A DNA stretch of 64,000 bases from Elephas maximus indicus (GCF_024166365.1 NC_064841.1:30310001-30374000), one strand, 5' to 3'; positions 22,780 through 35,180 are shown, counted from the first letter of the stretch. Program-made: numbers and translations. Notes: a model not told the origin generated them from the letters alone.

Positions 22780-24785
22780 GATGTCCAATAGAACTTTCTG
22801 CAATCAGGAATGTGTTCTATATCTGCATTGTCCAGTAGGAAGCTCCAAGCTACATGAGGCTATTGGCCCAGTGCCATCGATATTGAGCACTTGAAATGTG
22901 GCTAGTGTGACTGTTGTTGTTGTTAGGTGCCGTCGAGTCGGTTCCGACTCATAGCAACCCTATGCACAACAGAATGAAACACTACCCGGTCCTGCGCCAT
23001 CCTTACAATCGTTGTTATGCTTGAGCTCATTGTTGCAGCCACTGTGTCAATCCACCTTGTCGAGGGCCTTCCTCTTTTCCGCTGACCCTGTACTCTGCCG
23101 AGCATGATGTCCTTCTCCAGGGACTGATCCCTCCCAACAACTTGTCCAAAGTATATAAGACGCAGTCTCACCATCCTTGCTTCCAAGGAGCATTCTGGTT
23201 TTACTTCTTCTAAGACAGATTTGTTCGTTCTTTTGGCAGTCCAAGGTATATTCAATATTCTTCGCCAACACCACAATTCAAAGGCGTCAACTCTTCTTCG
23301 GATCTTCCTTATTCATTGTCCAGCTTTCACATGCATATGATGCGATTGAAATACCATGGCTTGGGTCAGGTGCACCTTAGTCTTCACGGTGACATCTTTG
23401 CTCTTCAACACTTTGAAGAGGTCCTTTGCAGCAGATTTGCCCAATGCAATGCGTCTTTTGATTTCTTGACTGCTGCTTCCATGGCTGTTGATTGTGGATC
23501 CAAGTAAAATGAAATCCTTGACAACTTCAATCTTTTCTCCATTTATCATGATGTTGCTCATTGGTCCAGTTGTGAGGATTTTTGTTTTCTTTATGTTGAG
23601 GTGTAATCCATACTGAAGGCTGTGGTCTTTGATCTTCATCAGTAAGTGCCTCAAGTCCTCTTCACTTTCAGCAAGGAAGGTTGTGTCATCTGCATATCAC
23701 AGGTTGTTAATGAGTCTTCCTCCAATCCTGATGCCCCGTTCTTCTTCATATAGTCCAGCTTCTCATATTATTTGTTCAGCATACAGATTAAATAGGTATG
23801 GTGAAAGAATACAACCCTGGCGCACACCTTTCCTGACTTTGAACCAATCAGTATCCCCTTGTTCTGTCCGAACAACTGCCCCTTGATCTATGTAAAGGCT
23901 CCTCATGAGCACAGTTAAGTGTTCCGGAATTCCCATTCTTTGCAGTGTTATCCATAGTTCGTTATGATCCACACAGTCGAATGCCTTTGCATAATCAATA
24001 AAACACAGGTAAACATCTTTCTGGTATTCTCTGCTTTCAGCCAGGATCCATCTGACATCAGCAATGATATCCCTGGTTCCACGTCCTCTTCTGAAACCGG
24101 CCTGAATTTCTGGCAGGTCCCTGTCTGTATACTGCTGCAGCCATTTTTGAATGATCTTCAGCAGAATTTTGCTTGCATGTGATATTAATGATATCGTTCT
24201 ATAATTTCCACATTCAGTTGGATCACCTTTCTTGGGAATAGGCATAAATATGGATCTCTTCCAATCAGTTGGCCAGGAAGCTGTCTCCCGTATTGTAATG
24301 ACATGCGCAAAGAGCTGGAGATGGAAAATCAAAAGGGAAGAACACGCTCGACGTTTCTCAAGCTGAAAGAACTGAAGGAAAAAGTCAAGCCTCAAGTTGC
24401 AACAGTGAGGGATTCCATGGGGAAAATATTAAATGATGCAGGAAGCATCAAAAGAAGATGGAAGGAATACACAGAGTCATTATACCAAAAACAATTAGTC
24501 GATATTCAGCCATTTCAAGAGGTGGCATATGATCAGGAACCGATGGTACTGAAGGAAGAAGCCCAAGCTGCTCTGAAAGCATTGGTGAAAAACAAGGCTC
24601 CAGGAATTGATGGAATATCGATTGAGCTGTTTCAACAAACAGATGAAGTGCTGGAGGTGCTCACTCGCCTATGCCAAGTGTGACTAAGAAGTTAAATTAT
24701 TTATTTTACCTAATTTTAATTGATTTAAATTTAAATAGTCACATGTGGCTAGTGCCTACCATACTGAACAGCACAGCTCCCTAAC
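22780..24785. mobile_element. hAT/MER-type DNA transposon split by RTE
   Basis: Left part (about 22780-22912) contains tgtccagtaggaagc and cttgaaatgtggctagtg. Right part (24686-24785) contains agtcacatgtggctagtgcc and ctgaacagcacagctcc. Together they form one old non-autonomous element; the exact MER name is not assigned. Confidence 0.65.
22913..24676 (-). mobile_element. RTE LINE with inverted 5' segment
   Basis: 22913 to about 24300 is a minus-orientation RTE 3' part. The frame at 23763-24395 reads reverse transcriptase, with IPKKGDPTECGNYRTISL, AGFRRGRGTRDIIADVRW and DYAKAFDCVDHNE; the catalytic box that would follow is frameshifted. 24303-24676 is the adjoining upstream part of the same element in plus orientation (KGRTRSTFLKLKELKE, then NKAPGIDGISIELFQQ). 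The direct repeat agtgtgact at 22904-22912 and 24677-24685 encloses both pieces, so they arrived in one event. Confidence 0.88.
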
Positions 24786-24789
24786 CATT

Positions 24790-25190
24790 GAAAATAGGGT
24801 TTCTTCTGTGGCTAGAAGTAAATAGGAAAGTTGGTTTGTAGCATTGAGATTAAAATCACAAGAAAACTGGAAGTGAGTACTGAACGTACACTAGGGGACA
24901 ATTGTGAAGTAGCCAGCCCAGCAATTGTAAACTACGTTGCTACTTCTCGTTCCATACAATAACTTGGAAAAAGGATATTAAGTCCATACTTTGAGGATTA
25001 CCTATAAAACAAACAAAAAGAAAGGAAGGAGGAAAACAGAGAGAGGAAAAAGTCACTTTAAAGAGATAAAAAGGTTCTTTGGTCAGAGTAAAAGTCAACT
25101 GATTACATTAACAAATCTACAGAAAAAATGTATCCCTCATCAGGCAGAACTGGCCAGCAAGATTAGATTAGCAAAGCTATCTCAATTGCA
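24790..25190. other. Intergenic DNA, nothing recognised
   Basis: Short AT-rich gap between two RTE copies. Confidence 0.4.
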
Positions 25191-25197
25191 GAGATCA

Positions 25198-26515
25198 GTG
25201 TGGTCTTTGATCTTCATCAGTAAGTGCTTCAAGGGCTCTTCACTTTCAGCAAGCAAGGCTGTGTCATCTATATACCACAGGTCATTAATGAGTCATCCTC
25301 CAACCCTGATGCCTCATTCTTCTTCATATAGCCCAGTTGCTCAGATTATTTGCTCAGCATACAGATTGAATAGGTATGGTGAAAGGATACAACCCTGATG
25401 CACACCTTTCCTGACTTTAAACCGCTCAGTATCCCCTCGTTCTGTTGGAACGACTGCCTCTTGGTCTAAGTACAGGTTCCATCCGCACGAGCACAATTAA
25501 GTGTTCTGGGATTCCCATTCTTCACAATGTTATTCATAATTTGTAATGATCTACACAGTTGAATGCTTTTGAATAGTCAGTAAAACACAGGTAAAAATCT
25601 TTCTGGTATTCTCTGCTTTCAGCCAAGATCCATCTGACATCAGCAATGATACCCCTCATTCCATGTCCTTTTCTGAATCTGGTTTGAATTTCTAGCAGTT
25701 CCCTGTGGATGTACTGGGGCAACCCATTTTGAATTATCTTCAGCATAATTTTACTTGTGTGTAATATTAGTGATGTTATTCATTAATTTCCACATTCTAC
25801 TGCATCACCTTTCTTTAGAATGGGCACAGATATGGACTCTGACAGTTGACTGGCCAGGTAGCTGTCTTCCAAGTTTCTTGGCATAGATGAGTGAGCTCTT
25901 CTAGGCTTGCATCCGTTTTTTGAAACATTTCAACTGGTATTCCGTCAATTCCTGGAGCTTTGTTTTCCCCAATGCCTTCAGTGCAGCTTGGACTTCTTTC
26001 TTCAGTACCATCGGTTCTTAATCATATGCTACCTCCTGAAATGATTGAATGTTGACAAATTCTTTATGGTACAGTGACTGTTTATTCCTTTCATCTTCTT
26101 TTGATGTTTCCTGCTTCATTCAATTTTTTGCCCATAGAATTCTTCAATATTGTAACTAGAGGCTTGAGTTTTTTCTTCAATTCTTTCAGCTTGAGAAAGG
26201 CCTAGTATGTTCTTCCATTTTGGTTTTCCAGCTCTAGGTCTTTACACATTTCATTATAGTACTTTTTCTTCTCGAGCCCTTTGAAATCTTCTGTTCAGCT
26301 CTTTTACATGATCATGTCCTCCTTTTGCTTTAGCTACTCTTTGTTCAAGAGCAAGTTTCAGAGTCTCTTCTGATGTCCATCTTGGTCTTTTCTTTCTCTT
26401 CTGTCTTTTTACTGACTTTTTTCTTTCTTCACGTATGTTGTCCTTGATGTCACCCCATAACTCATCTGGTCTTCGGTCATGGACACCAACCAAGTCTAAA
26501 AGTCGGCAGAACAAT
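25198..26515 (-). mobile_element. RTE LINE internal fragment
   Basis: Minus-strand frames read RT (RGIIADVRWILAESREYQKD) and, upstream, the endonuclease-RT linker (KKRPRWTSEETLKLALEQRV; ELNRRFQRAREEKV). The 3' tail present in other copies is missing at 25198. Several frameshifts make it inactive. Confidence 0.85.
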
Positions 26516-26910
26516 TTACATTATCTCTCAAGCCTTGAAAATTATCCTCTGTTCTCTGAGACCATCTAGGTAATGACCCTGCCCTCCAGACTTGGTGTTG
26601 GCCATGCTTTCTGGATTCTGGGTAGAGGCCCGTTAGCCCTGGGCTTCAACTCCACCTTCCAAGCCCACTTGGATGGCGACTCTGCTCTCTACTCTTTGAG
26701 TGGCCCCATTCTCCTAGTCCATCTGAGAGGTGACCCCACCCCTTTGGCCCTGGCAGACCCCATTCTTCTGCCCCTTGGGTATGGCAACTGCACCCCCTCA
26801 GCTTTGGGCAGTGGCCCCATCTCCTTGGCCAAATTGATGAAGTCCTGCCTCTTTGAAACTTAGTAGGCCTTGGCTGTACTCTTTGACACCCCTGAGGCCA
26901 TGGCCGGGGC

Positions 26911-27099
26911 CAAGGATGGGTTAACCAATAAGCAAGGTATATTTGTCCTTGCTTACTAATCTGTAGTGCACTAATCTTACTAATCTGTAGTGTAGTCCAC
27001 AAAGATGTGGTAAAACCCATGTAACATGGTGCACTACATATTAATAAGTAAAGGCAATTTAGCCCAAGCATACCTTGCTTACTGGTTAATCCACCCTTG
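26911..27099. mobile_element. 189-bp element with 29-bp inverted ends
   Basis: The left end begins caaggatgggttaaccaata and ends agcaaggta at 26939. The right end is its reverse complement at 27071-27099, pairing at 26 of 29 positions. The interior has no ORF. The structure fits a miniature inverted-repeat transposon, family not recognised. Confidence 0.55.
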
Positions 27100-27903
27100 C
27101 GTGGCTCCACGCTTTGAGACCTAGGCAGCTCTGCATCTCCTGCTCCTTCCAACAGTTCTGCTGGTCTCTGAGCTGCTCCAAGGACGGCCCCTTTCTTTTC
27201 TTGGAGGACAAAACATGTAGCTTCTTTGGCCTGTTTCCTGTCTGTAGAATTCCAAGAGACAGACAGTGTTCTTTCCTTTCGTTTTTTCTCTTTCTTCTTC
27301 AGTCTAAGCTGATGGGTTTTCTGTTGTGGTAGTTGATTAGATCCATCAGTCACAGGCTTAATCTCTTAAACAAAAGGTTGCATAGCCATGTCCTTGGTGA
27401 ACATTCTAGGACATTTGTCCGTAGTTTGTAGAACAGAATTTTCCAAATCTTTAATTTCTGTTTTCATTTTGCACAGATCATTTTTAAGTCCATGTCTTTC
27501 TTCTCACATTTTACTGTAAGCAGCAAGAGGAAACCACACAGCCCCTTTAAGATCTTGCTTAGAAATCTCTTCAGCCAGATATCCAGGTTCATCACGATCA
27601 AGTTCTACCTTCCACCAAACATCTGAACATAATCCAGACAAGTTCTTTGCCACGGCATAAAAAAGCATCACCCTTCCTCTGTTGTCCAATCACATGCTCA
27701 CCATTTTCTTTTAAAGTCTCACCGGAAGCACATTTAATGTCTGCATTTCTAATAACATTCTGTTGCTGGCGCCATATGTATTCTCTAAGATGATAGAGAC
27801 TTTCTCTATAGCTCTCCTCACTTCCTTCTGACCCCTCACCAGAATTGCCTTTGACGTCCATAATTCTACCAACAGCCTCTTCAAGGCAATCTAGGCTTTT
27901 ACT

Positions 27904-27985
27904 ATTAAAACCTGTTACCATCAAGTCGATTCTGACTCATAGTGACCGTATAGGACAGAGCAGAACTGCCCCATATAGTTTCTGC
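27904..27985 (-). mobile_element. AfroSINE tail fragment
   Basis: cctgttaccatcaagtcgat through aactgccccatatagtttct; the head is missing. Confidence 0.8.
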
Positions 27986-28086
27986 CTTAAAACTCTTCCA
28001 ACCTTTACCCACTACCCAGTTTCAAAACTACTTCCACATTTTAGGTATCTGTTAGAGTAGCACCCCACTCTTCTGGTATCAAATTC

Positions 28087-28498
28087 TGTGTTAGTTCCCT
28101 TGTGCTGCTATAGCAGAAATACCACAAGTGGATGGCTTTAACAAACAGAAATTTATTTTCTCACAGTTTAGGAGGATAGAAGTCTGAATTCAGGGTGCTG
28201 GCTCTAGGGAAAGGCTTTCTGTCTCTGTTGGCTCTGGAGTAAGGAAGGTCCATGTCTCCTCTGCTCCTGGGCAAACTCCGCGTGGCTTGGCATCTTTCTT
28301 CCCCCATCTCCACCTCTTCTGCTTACTTGTTCAATTTCTTTAATATCTCAAAAGAGATTGAATTAAGACACATCCTACACTCATCCTGTCTCATTAACAT
28401 AACATATGCAACTCATTCCCAAGTGGGATTATAACCATAGGCATAGAGGTTAAGATTTACAACACATATTTCTAGGGGACACAATTCAATCCATAACA
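28087..28498 (-). mobile_element. MaLR-type LTR
   Basis: Antisense copy beginning tgtgttagttcccttgtgct and ending caattcaatccataaca. Shares accacaagtggatggcttta with the LTRs at 32482 and 53997. It is the 5' LTR of the internal region on its left. Confidence 0.75.
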
Positions 28499-28499
28499 C

Positions 28500-29728
28500 C
28501 TCCCTTATCTGATTTCTTACCCAAACAACCTTCTGATTATAACTGGCTTCCTGAGCCATTTGCCTGTGGGAAGATCCATGCCAATACAAACATTCCAGTT
28601 ACTTTTCTAACTGTAAACAAATGTACTGGCACACTGGTTGTGTGCATCAGGTGCTGTGTGCTTGGTTAATGTGAGCCTGCTCACAAACCAGATCCAATCT
28701 TGCGTACAGTATTGACAAAATCAGGTGTCTGAACCTTCAAGGCAAAGAGCCAGGTTCTAATTAGCCCAGATAACACCAGCCTGGTCAGGTCCCTGGCAGA
28801 CAGCCAAATGACCTCCCCAGCAACTCTCTGACCTCCCTAGCCTGTCCACAGGATTTTTTTTTTTTTTTTTTTTTGGTGCTGAAACCTGGGAACAAATCAT
28901 CCACTAGAATTTTTAGTAGAAAACTTTTAGTTTTTTATTTCTCCCAACCCAAAAAGTACTCAGCAAGTCCCCAAAGCAATTTTTTCCCATAGTGGGATTT
29001 TTACCAAACACTTATGCCAGAATCGTCTGAGGAGCTTGTTAAAAACATGGGTTCTTGGGCCCCAAAACTATCAAATTAGGATCTCAGGGATTGGAGTATA
29101 GGAATTTGTACTTTGAACAAGGTCCCAAGTGCTTCTCTGCCCTCTCAAGCCTGAGAAGCTGTAAACCAACAGAACAGTATCAGAAAGAAAAGGTAGAAGG
29201 AAGAGTTCTCCTAACCCAACAGTGACCAGAAACAGCTGTGGCACCAGGATCACTCAGTCCCACCTACTGGGGGGAGGTGAGGGAGAACAGAAACAGGAAT
29301 GCAGACTTTTCAGAGAGAACTTTCTCTGTTCTGTCTGTTTCCCTGCCACTCTGAAAGTGGTTTGTTTTTATAAACTCCTATAAAATTGGCAACATTAAGT
29401 GAAAAAAGAACACCTGGAATTTAATCTCCCACTCTCTTGGAGAGTAGCCTTCCCAGCAGCAGTCAAGCCGCCCTAACTCTTTTCTGAAATGAAAAACATT
29501 CTAGAGATATGAGTATTTCCCAAAATAACCAAAATTATTTCATAAACTGTTTCACAGAAAAACAAAGAAAAGAACAAGGTTGTAAGGCTCAAATATTTTT
29601 GTGAGCTGATTACAGAAGCAGAACTTTTGTTTCTTACGTGCTTACCCATAAGGAAAGAGGGAGTGAGAATATATTCGTGGAGTTCAGTAAGGGAAACATG
29701 AAGAGAAATGGTAAAGTTATGGCAGGAT
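28500..29728. other. Intergenic DNA with an old MER5-like piece
   Basis: A T-run at 28855-28875. 28995-29130 carries gaggagcttgttaaaaacat and ggccccaaaactatcaaatt, like an old MER5A copy. The remainder shows nothing recognisable. Confidence 0.45.
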
Positions 29729-29936
29729 TGTTGTTGTTGTTAGGCGCCTTCAAATCGATTTCGACTCATAGCGACCCCATATGACAGAGTAGAACTGCCC
29801 CGCAGGGTTTCCTAGGCTGTGACCTTTAACAGGAGCAGATTGCCAGGTCTTTCCCCGTGGAGCAACTGGGTGAGTTTGAACCACCAACTTTTCAGTTAGC
29901 AGCCGAGCACTTAACCTTTGTGCCACCAGGCTCTTT
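29729..29936 (-). mobile_element. AfroSINE, long form
   Basis: Starts ttgttgttgttaggcgcctt, identical in kind to an RTE 3' tail, and ends ttgtgccaccaggctctt. Includes the middle block (aggagcagattgccaggtct). Confidence 0.88.
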
Positions 29937-29939
29937 TAT

Positions 29940-31525
29940 GGCAGGATAGAAGTTAAAATTAAAATTTTACACCGTTTGACTCAACAGTTATTCTTCTAGA
30001 AATTCATCCTAATGAAGTTTAGTGGACTAATGCAAAAAGGTACAGGAAAAGTGGAAGCCTAACACGAAACATTTCCATCATATGCATGAACTCCTCCAGC
30101 CTCTTCTAACAGAGATCATCCTGATCACAGTCCTTTGAGCAAAGGGTGGATCAGGAGTTGGCTCCTGAACCCATAGAATGGCCAACATCCTATGACTTAG
30201 CCTGGCCCAGAAAGGTTGATATTAATTAACTAGACAAATTAGGCTCTCTCCTTCTAGAATTTAATGAAAAATGCAGAGCTAGCCAGTTGGAATTGAAGGG
30301 AAAAGTGGGAGAACATACAAGAAGCAGCAGAGAGCAATAAAGAATGACAGGACACAGCAATGGAGGAGCCCAGACATGAGGATCCAAGAACTGTTGATGA
30401 CAGCCTCTCAAAGTCACTCAGCCTCTAGAACTTCCTGAGATCTTGAACAATCCATACATCCCGTTTCCCTTTTGTCACATGGACTCTTATTTTAACTTAT
30501 TTTGAGGTAGCTTGACTCGTTCTTTATTTCTTGCATGCATAAAAGCCAGAGAAAGCTAGTAGTGTGGTACCTCCTTACGATGGAATGCTGTGCCCCAGAT
30601 ACTCGCGGCAATTTTTGTTGTCACTGAAAAATATAAGCTACAAAACAGTTTGGGCGATATATATATATATATATATATATATGAATAGGTTGATGTTACC
30701 TATTCTTCTAAATCATTATATAGATACAGATATATACACATAAAAAAAACTTGGAAGGACATATACCAAACTATTAAAGGTACTTATAAAAAAATTGGAA
30801 AGTGATATTATGGGTGTTCTTTACACTCTTTGTTTTATTTTCTTTGTCTATTTTTTAATGACTATGTACTATTTTTATAATCAGATGAAACAAGGCTACT
30901 ACCATTTGAGGAAGAAAGATGCATGCAGAATAGATGAAAATTCATTACTAAACAATTTTTAAAAGACTTCTCAAACTCGCTGTCAAAAGGGTTTCTTAGC
31001 AGAAGAAATCCGAGAATCACTGTACAGTACTAACGTGCACATTTTCCTGTTTATCTGACACAGCATTATAGACACAACAGAGTCCTAGCAGAGGGACATT
31101 TCTATTCACTTGGGTTTTTCATTACTTGCAAAACCTTCCCCACAAGTAATTTTCCATCTGATTATTGACTCTTCAGTTAACACTGTCCTGGCCATGAGAG
31201 AACAGTGAGAACACCATTTAGTCATCAAAGAAGGTGGCTTCCATAGCTCAAGTCCTCAGCATTAGCTTTAAAAACCCTCCATACAGGCCACCAGAGAGTC
31301 CAGCTCAAAGGAATCAACTGGCACACAGACAGCATACTGGTACAAATTTAAATGGTACGTCATTTCTAACAAAGTTGTAAAAATAATTTTAGTTGCCTAA
31401 AGCATGCAGCCTGCATTATTATGCCTTTTGACTTTTTGTGGCAAAAATCATTTGTTTGTGGGCTCTTTGAAGTGAATCAAGATGTCCCATCCCTAACCCA
31501 AAAATAGCCTCAGTGTTCTAGTACT
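29940..31525. other. Intergenic DNA, nothing recognised except a TA repeat
   Basis: Unique-looking AT-rich sequence; the only simple repeat of note is the TA tract at 30658-30682. Confidence 0.4.
30658..30682. repeat. (TA)n microsatellite
   Basis: About twelve uninterrupted AT/TA dinucleotides. Confidence 0.9.
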
Positions 31526-31528
31526 TGT

Positions 31529-31672
31529 GTTGTTGTTGTATGCCATCGAGTAGATTCCGACTCATAGCGACCCAATAGGACAGAGTAGGATTGCCCCATA
31601 GGGTTTCCAAGGAGCGGTTGGGTGGATTCCACCTGCCAACCTTTTGGTTAGCAGCCTGAGCTCTTAACCTCT
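31529..31672 (-). mobile_element. AfroSINE, head-truncated
   Basis: ttgttgttgtatgccatcga through ttagcagcctgagctcttaa; the gccaccagggctcc end is lost. Confidence 0.85.
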
Positions 31673-31897
31673 TCATCATATTGATGTGCCCCTTTTCCTT
31701 TACAAACAAACTATATATTAAGTCATCTATTAAAACTTCAGGAAATAAAATGATTATTTGCAAATATGCCTTAGAAAAATATTAACAGCGCTGTTGTTTT
31801 ATCTATTAATGTCTCAACCACTTATCAGTTAAACTAATTACAGTGTGTGGTCAATATATTCTTTCAGTTGACAGCATGAGAAATAAATGTCGATGAT

Positions 31898-32420
31898 GTC
31901 GTTGTTGTTAGGTGCCATCAAGTTGGTTCCGACTCATAGCAACCCTATCTACAACAGAACAAAACACTGCCCAGCTCTGTGCCATCCTCACCATTTCAAC
32001 CACTGTGTCAATCCATCTCATTAAGGGTCTTCCTCTTTTTCGCTGACCGTCAACTCTGTAAGCGTAATGTCCTTCTCCAGGGACAAGTTCCTCCTGATAA
32101 CATGTCCGAAGTGCGTGAGACGAAGTCTTGCCATGCTCACTACCAAGGAACACTCTAGGTATACTTTTTGCAACACAGATTTGTTCCTTCTTTTGTCAGT
32201 CCGTGGTATATTCAATATTCTTCAGCAACGCTACAATTCAAAGATGTCAATTTTTCTTCAGTCTTTCTTATTCATTGTCCAGCTTTCGCATGCATATGAG
32301 GCGATTGAAAATCCCACAGCTTGGGTTAGGTGCACCTCAGCCCTCAAAATGACATACATCTTTGCTTCTTGACAGTTTAAACAGGTCTTTTGCAGCAGAT
32401 TTGCCTGATACAATACGTTG
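31898..32420 (-). mobile_element. RTE LINE 3' fragment
   Basis: Tail gttgttgttaggtgccatca at the left, then the C-terminal RTE region. Homologous stretch by stretch to 15896-16440. Confidence 0.85.
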
Positions 32421-32481
32421 TAAAGTCTTTTATTCCCAAAGTTAAATATCTTGAACTTTAAAGCTCACTAGAATTGGTCTC

Positions 32482-32892
32482 TGTAAGGAATTGAATTGTG
32501 TCCCCCAAAAGTATGTGTTGTAAATCTTATCCTCTATACCTGTGGTTATAATCCCTTTTGGGCATCCATTGGCTGTATTGTGTTAAGGAGGAAGGATTAG
32601 CGTAGGGCGTGACTTGAGTCAATCTCTTTAGAGATATAAAGAGATTAAACAAGCAAGCTAAGAAACAGAAACGGGGGAAGAGAGATGCCAAGCCACATGA
32701 AGATGGCTCAGAGGCAGAAGCTCAACGAGACAAGGGCCTTTCTCCAGAGCCGACAGAGACAGAAAGCTTTCCCCTAGAGCTGGCACCCTGAATTTGGACT
32801 TCTAGCCTCCTAAACTGTGAGAAAATAAATTTGTTTGTTAAAGCCACCCACTTGTGGTATTTCTGTTATAGCAGCACTAGATAACTAAGATA
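32482..32892 (+). mobile_element. MaLR-type solo LTR
   Basis: Begins tgtaaggaattgaattgtgt and ends agcactagataactaagata, with an aaataaa polyadenylation-like site near 32823. Flanks gtctc (32477-32481) and gcctc (32893-32897) look like a decayed 5-bp target duplication. Confidence 0.72.
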
Positions 32893-32899
32893 GCCTCTG

Positions 32900-33960
32900 T
32901 GGGAAATGAATATTGGCTCCGTTACCAAAATCAGAGGCTGGATTTCTAATGAGTAGGTTTTCTTTGCACAGGTAATAAAGATTTTAAAGAAACCACATGG
33001 ACTCATTAAAGGTTAATATAAATGTGAAATTACTATGCTGAAGTTCCATTAGCCACTATAAATAAATAAATTTTTAAATAAATCTGCTTGTCAAATAAAG
33101 CTTTATATAATATTTTCCTCATGTTTCTTTCTAAGCCGGGCCATACTTGTCATGCCAGGCCTTCGGTATATTTTACACATTTAAAAATAGATAAAATAAA
33201 CACTATATTACCATAATTTTAGGATATTAAAGAACAATTTGCCAATAAATGTTACAAAATCATTTAGTTATAAACAAACACCAACATTGAAGTAGACTCC
33301 TAAAAAAAAAAAAAAAATTAAGGTCATGAAATATACACCACAGAGATCATGGTGGGCCAAAATAAATAGGAAATCAGAGTCCAGTCTTTCACAGGCCTCT
33401 ATGGCCTCCCCTTCACCCCTCCAGCAGTGCCACACCTGTTTGGATATTCATTTGGGACCTCTACCTAAACCGGAAGATCTTCATGACCTCTTCTGGTTTG
33501 GCTGCTTGCATCCAGAAAATGATGCCAAACATAACCTCTGCTCCGTTGATTGTCCAAATATCAAAATGTCAAAAATCTGCATCTGCTGTTAATCAATTGT
33601 ATTGAATTTCTGCCCTTCAGGATATAACCTCCCTGCTCTTTAATTCTCATCATAGCACAGTTGTGAGGAATGCTATTTATCAAAGGCTGCCTGGAGGACT
33701 GGACCACCATCCACACTTCTAGGCAGATTGTGTTTTTTTTTCCCCCTTGAAGTTTTTCCTCGGATCAAATCAAACCACCAGAAATGACCATATTTAAAAC
33801 ATCAAGAGTTCCCTTCCTGAGAAGAAGGTTGGCATTATGTTCTCATCTACATAGGAGAACTTTTAGGAAACAGCCACCTTTAATATGCTGGTTGCTTTAT
33901 GAGGACTTATGAGAGAAATTTCTGTTGTCTTGACTGCTTTGCTTTTTGTCTTATGGATGC
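32900..33960. other. Intergenic DNA, nothing recognised
   Basis: An open frame of 88 codons at 33326-33592 does not resemble a known family and is not called. A poly-A run lies at 33302. Confidence 0.4.
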
Positions 33961-33971
33961 TAAAAATATTG

Positions 33972-34392
33972 TTTTGTTTTTTAATTTTTATTGCCCTTTA
34001 AGTGAAAGTTTACAAACCAAGTCAGTCTCTCATACAAAAACTTACATGCATCTTGCTACATTCTCCTAGTTGCTCTCCTCTTGAGACAGCACATGCCTTC
34101 TCTCCACCCTGTATTCCCCGTGTCTGTTCAGCCAACTTCTGTCTCCCTCTGCCTTCTCACCTCCCCTCCAGACAGGAGCTGCCCAGATAGTCTCATGTGT
34201 CTACTTGAGCCGAGAAGCTCACTCCTCACCAGTATCATTTTCTGTCTTACAGTCCAGTCCAATCCCTGTCTGAAGAGTTGGTTTTGGGAATGGTTCCAGT
34301 CTTGGGCTAACAGGTCTGGGGACCATGACCTCTGGGGTCCTTCTAGTCTCAGACAGACCATTAAGTCTGGTCTTTTTATCAGAATTTCAGGT
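33972..34392 (-). mobile_element. L1 3' end, 5'-truncated
   Basis: T-rich start, then aagtgaaagtttacaaacca; matches the L1 ends at 41620, 49067 and 52366. Flanked by taaaaatattg (33961-33971) and taaaaatatcg (34393-34403). Confidence 0.8.
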
Positions 34393-34403
34393 TAAAAATA
34401 TCG

Positions 34404-34998
34404 CTATTAATCATGTTTCCCCCAGCACCTCAGAAGCTCAGAATCAAGTTTATAGACTACCTCCAGCTACAGTTGTGTGTTGACTCTACCCCTGATTTGA
34501 TTTTCTTTCCCACCTTTCATTTCTCAATGCTCTCATTTCATCCATGAGGCAGAGGAGGGAGGAAGAGAGAGAGGGAGGGAAGGAGGGAGAGAAACTGGGG
34601 GTAAGAGAAACCGGAAGTTCTGGCTGACTCATACCAAAATGCCTTTTTTTTTTATTCCTCTCACATACAAACATAAGGGCAATGTTCACCCTATAAATTC
34701 TAAGATGCCATTCAAGGTATTCAAGGTCTCAGAGCTAAGTGGGGGTCGGGGGGAGGACAGAGATTGTTATTTCCATTCACCCTGCCCATATAATTTAATC
34801 AGATAATTTTGGTTAAGAAATAGATATCCATCCTGTTTACTTCAAGTTTCTTAGGGGTGGAGGATTATAAGGAGATCTGTAATTGGAACCAGAAAGTCCT
34901 CTGGCTTCTAGGTAGCCTGGTACCACCTTTTCTTCATAACTTTGATTTACACATGGCATCCTTCTTGCAAGCCTTTTTTCCCATCCTAAGTTTAAGTT
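34404..34998. other. Intergenic DNA with a purine-rich tract
   Basis: 34550-34606 is almost pure purine (gaggagggaggaagagagag). Otherwise nothing recognised. Confidence 0.45.
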
Positions 34999-35180
34999 GG
35001 AAACCCTGGTGGTGTAGCAGTTAAGTGCTTCGGCTGCGAACCAAAGGGTCGGCAGTTCAAATCCACCAGGTGCTCCTTGGAAACTCTATGGGGCAGTTCT
35101 ACTCTGTCCTATAGGGTTACTATAGGGTTGCTATGAGTCGGAATCGACTCAACAGCACTGAGTTTGGTTTTTTGGTTTAA
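34999..35180 (+). mobile_element. AfroSINE, short form with local duplication
   Basis: Standard head and tail. The tail contains a small duplication (tatagggttactatagggtt). Confidence 0.92.

Larger units (their letters stand above)
26530..28086 (-). mobile_element. MaLR retrotransposon internal region (degenerate)
   Basis: Lies directly against the LTR at 28087 in the same antisense orientation. The junction phrase (tagcaccccactcttctggt, then atcaaattctg) is the usual start of MaLR internal sequence read backward. The left end (26573-26860) is a degenerate repeat of gccccat...ctttggcc units. Short open frames here are broken remnants without a recognisable retroviral domain. It contains an unrelated small element at 26911-27099 and an AfroSINE piece at 27904-27985. 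Confidence 0.55.

Noticed and set aside
23763-24395. 210-codon reverse transcriptase frame
   Set aside because: It is RTE LINE sequence with frameshifts and truncation, not a host gene.
33326-33592. 88-codon open frame in intergenic DNA
   Set aside because: No recognisable domain, no splice context, and length expected by chance.
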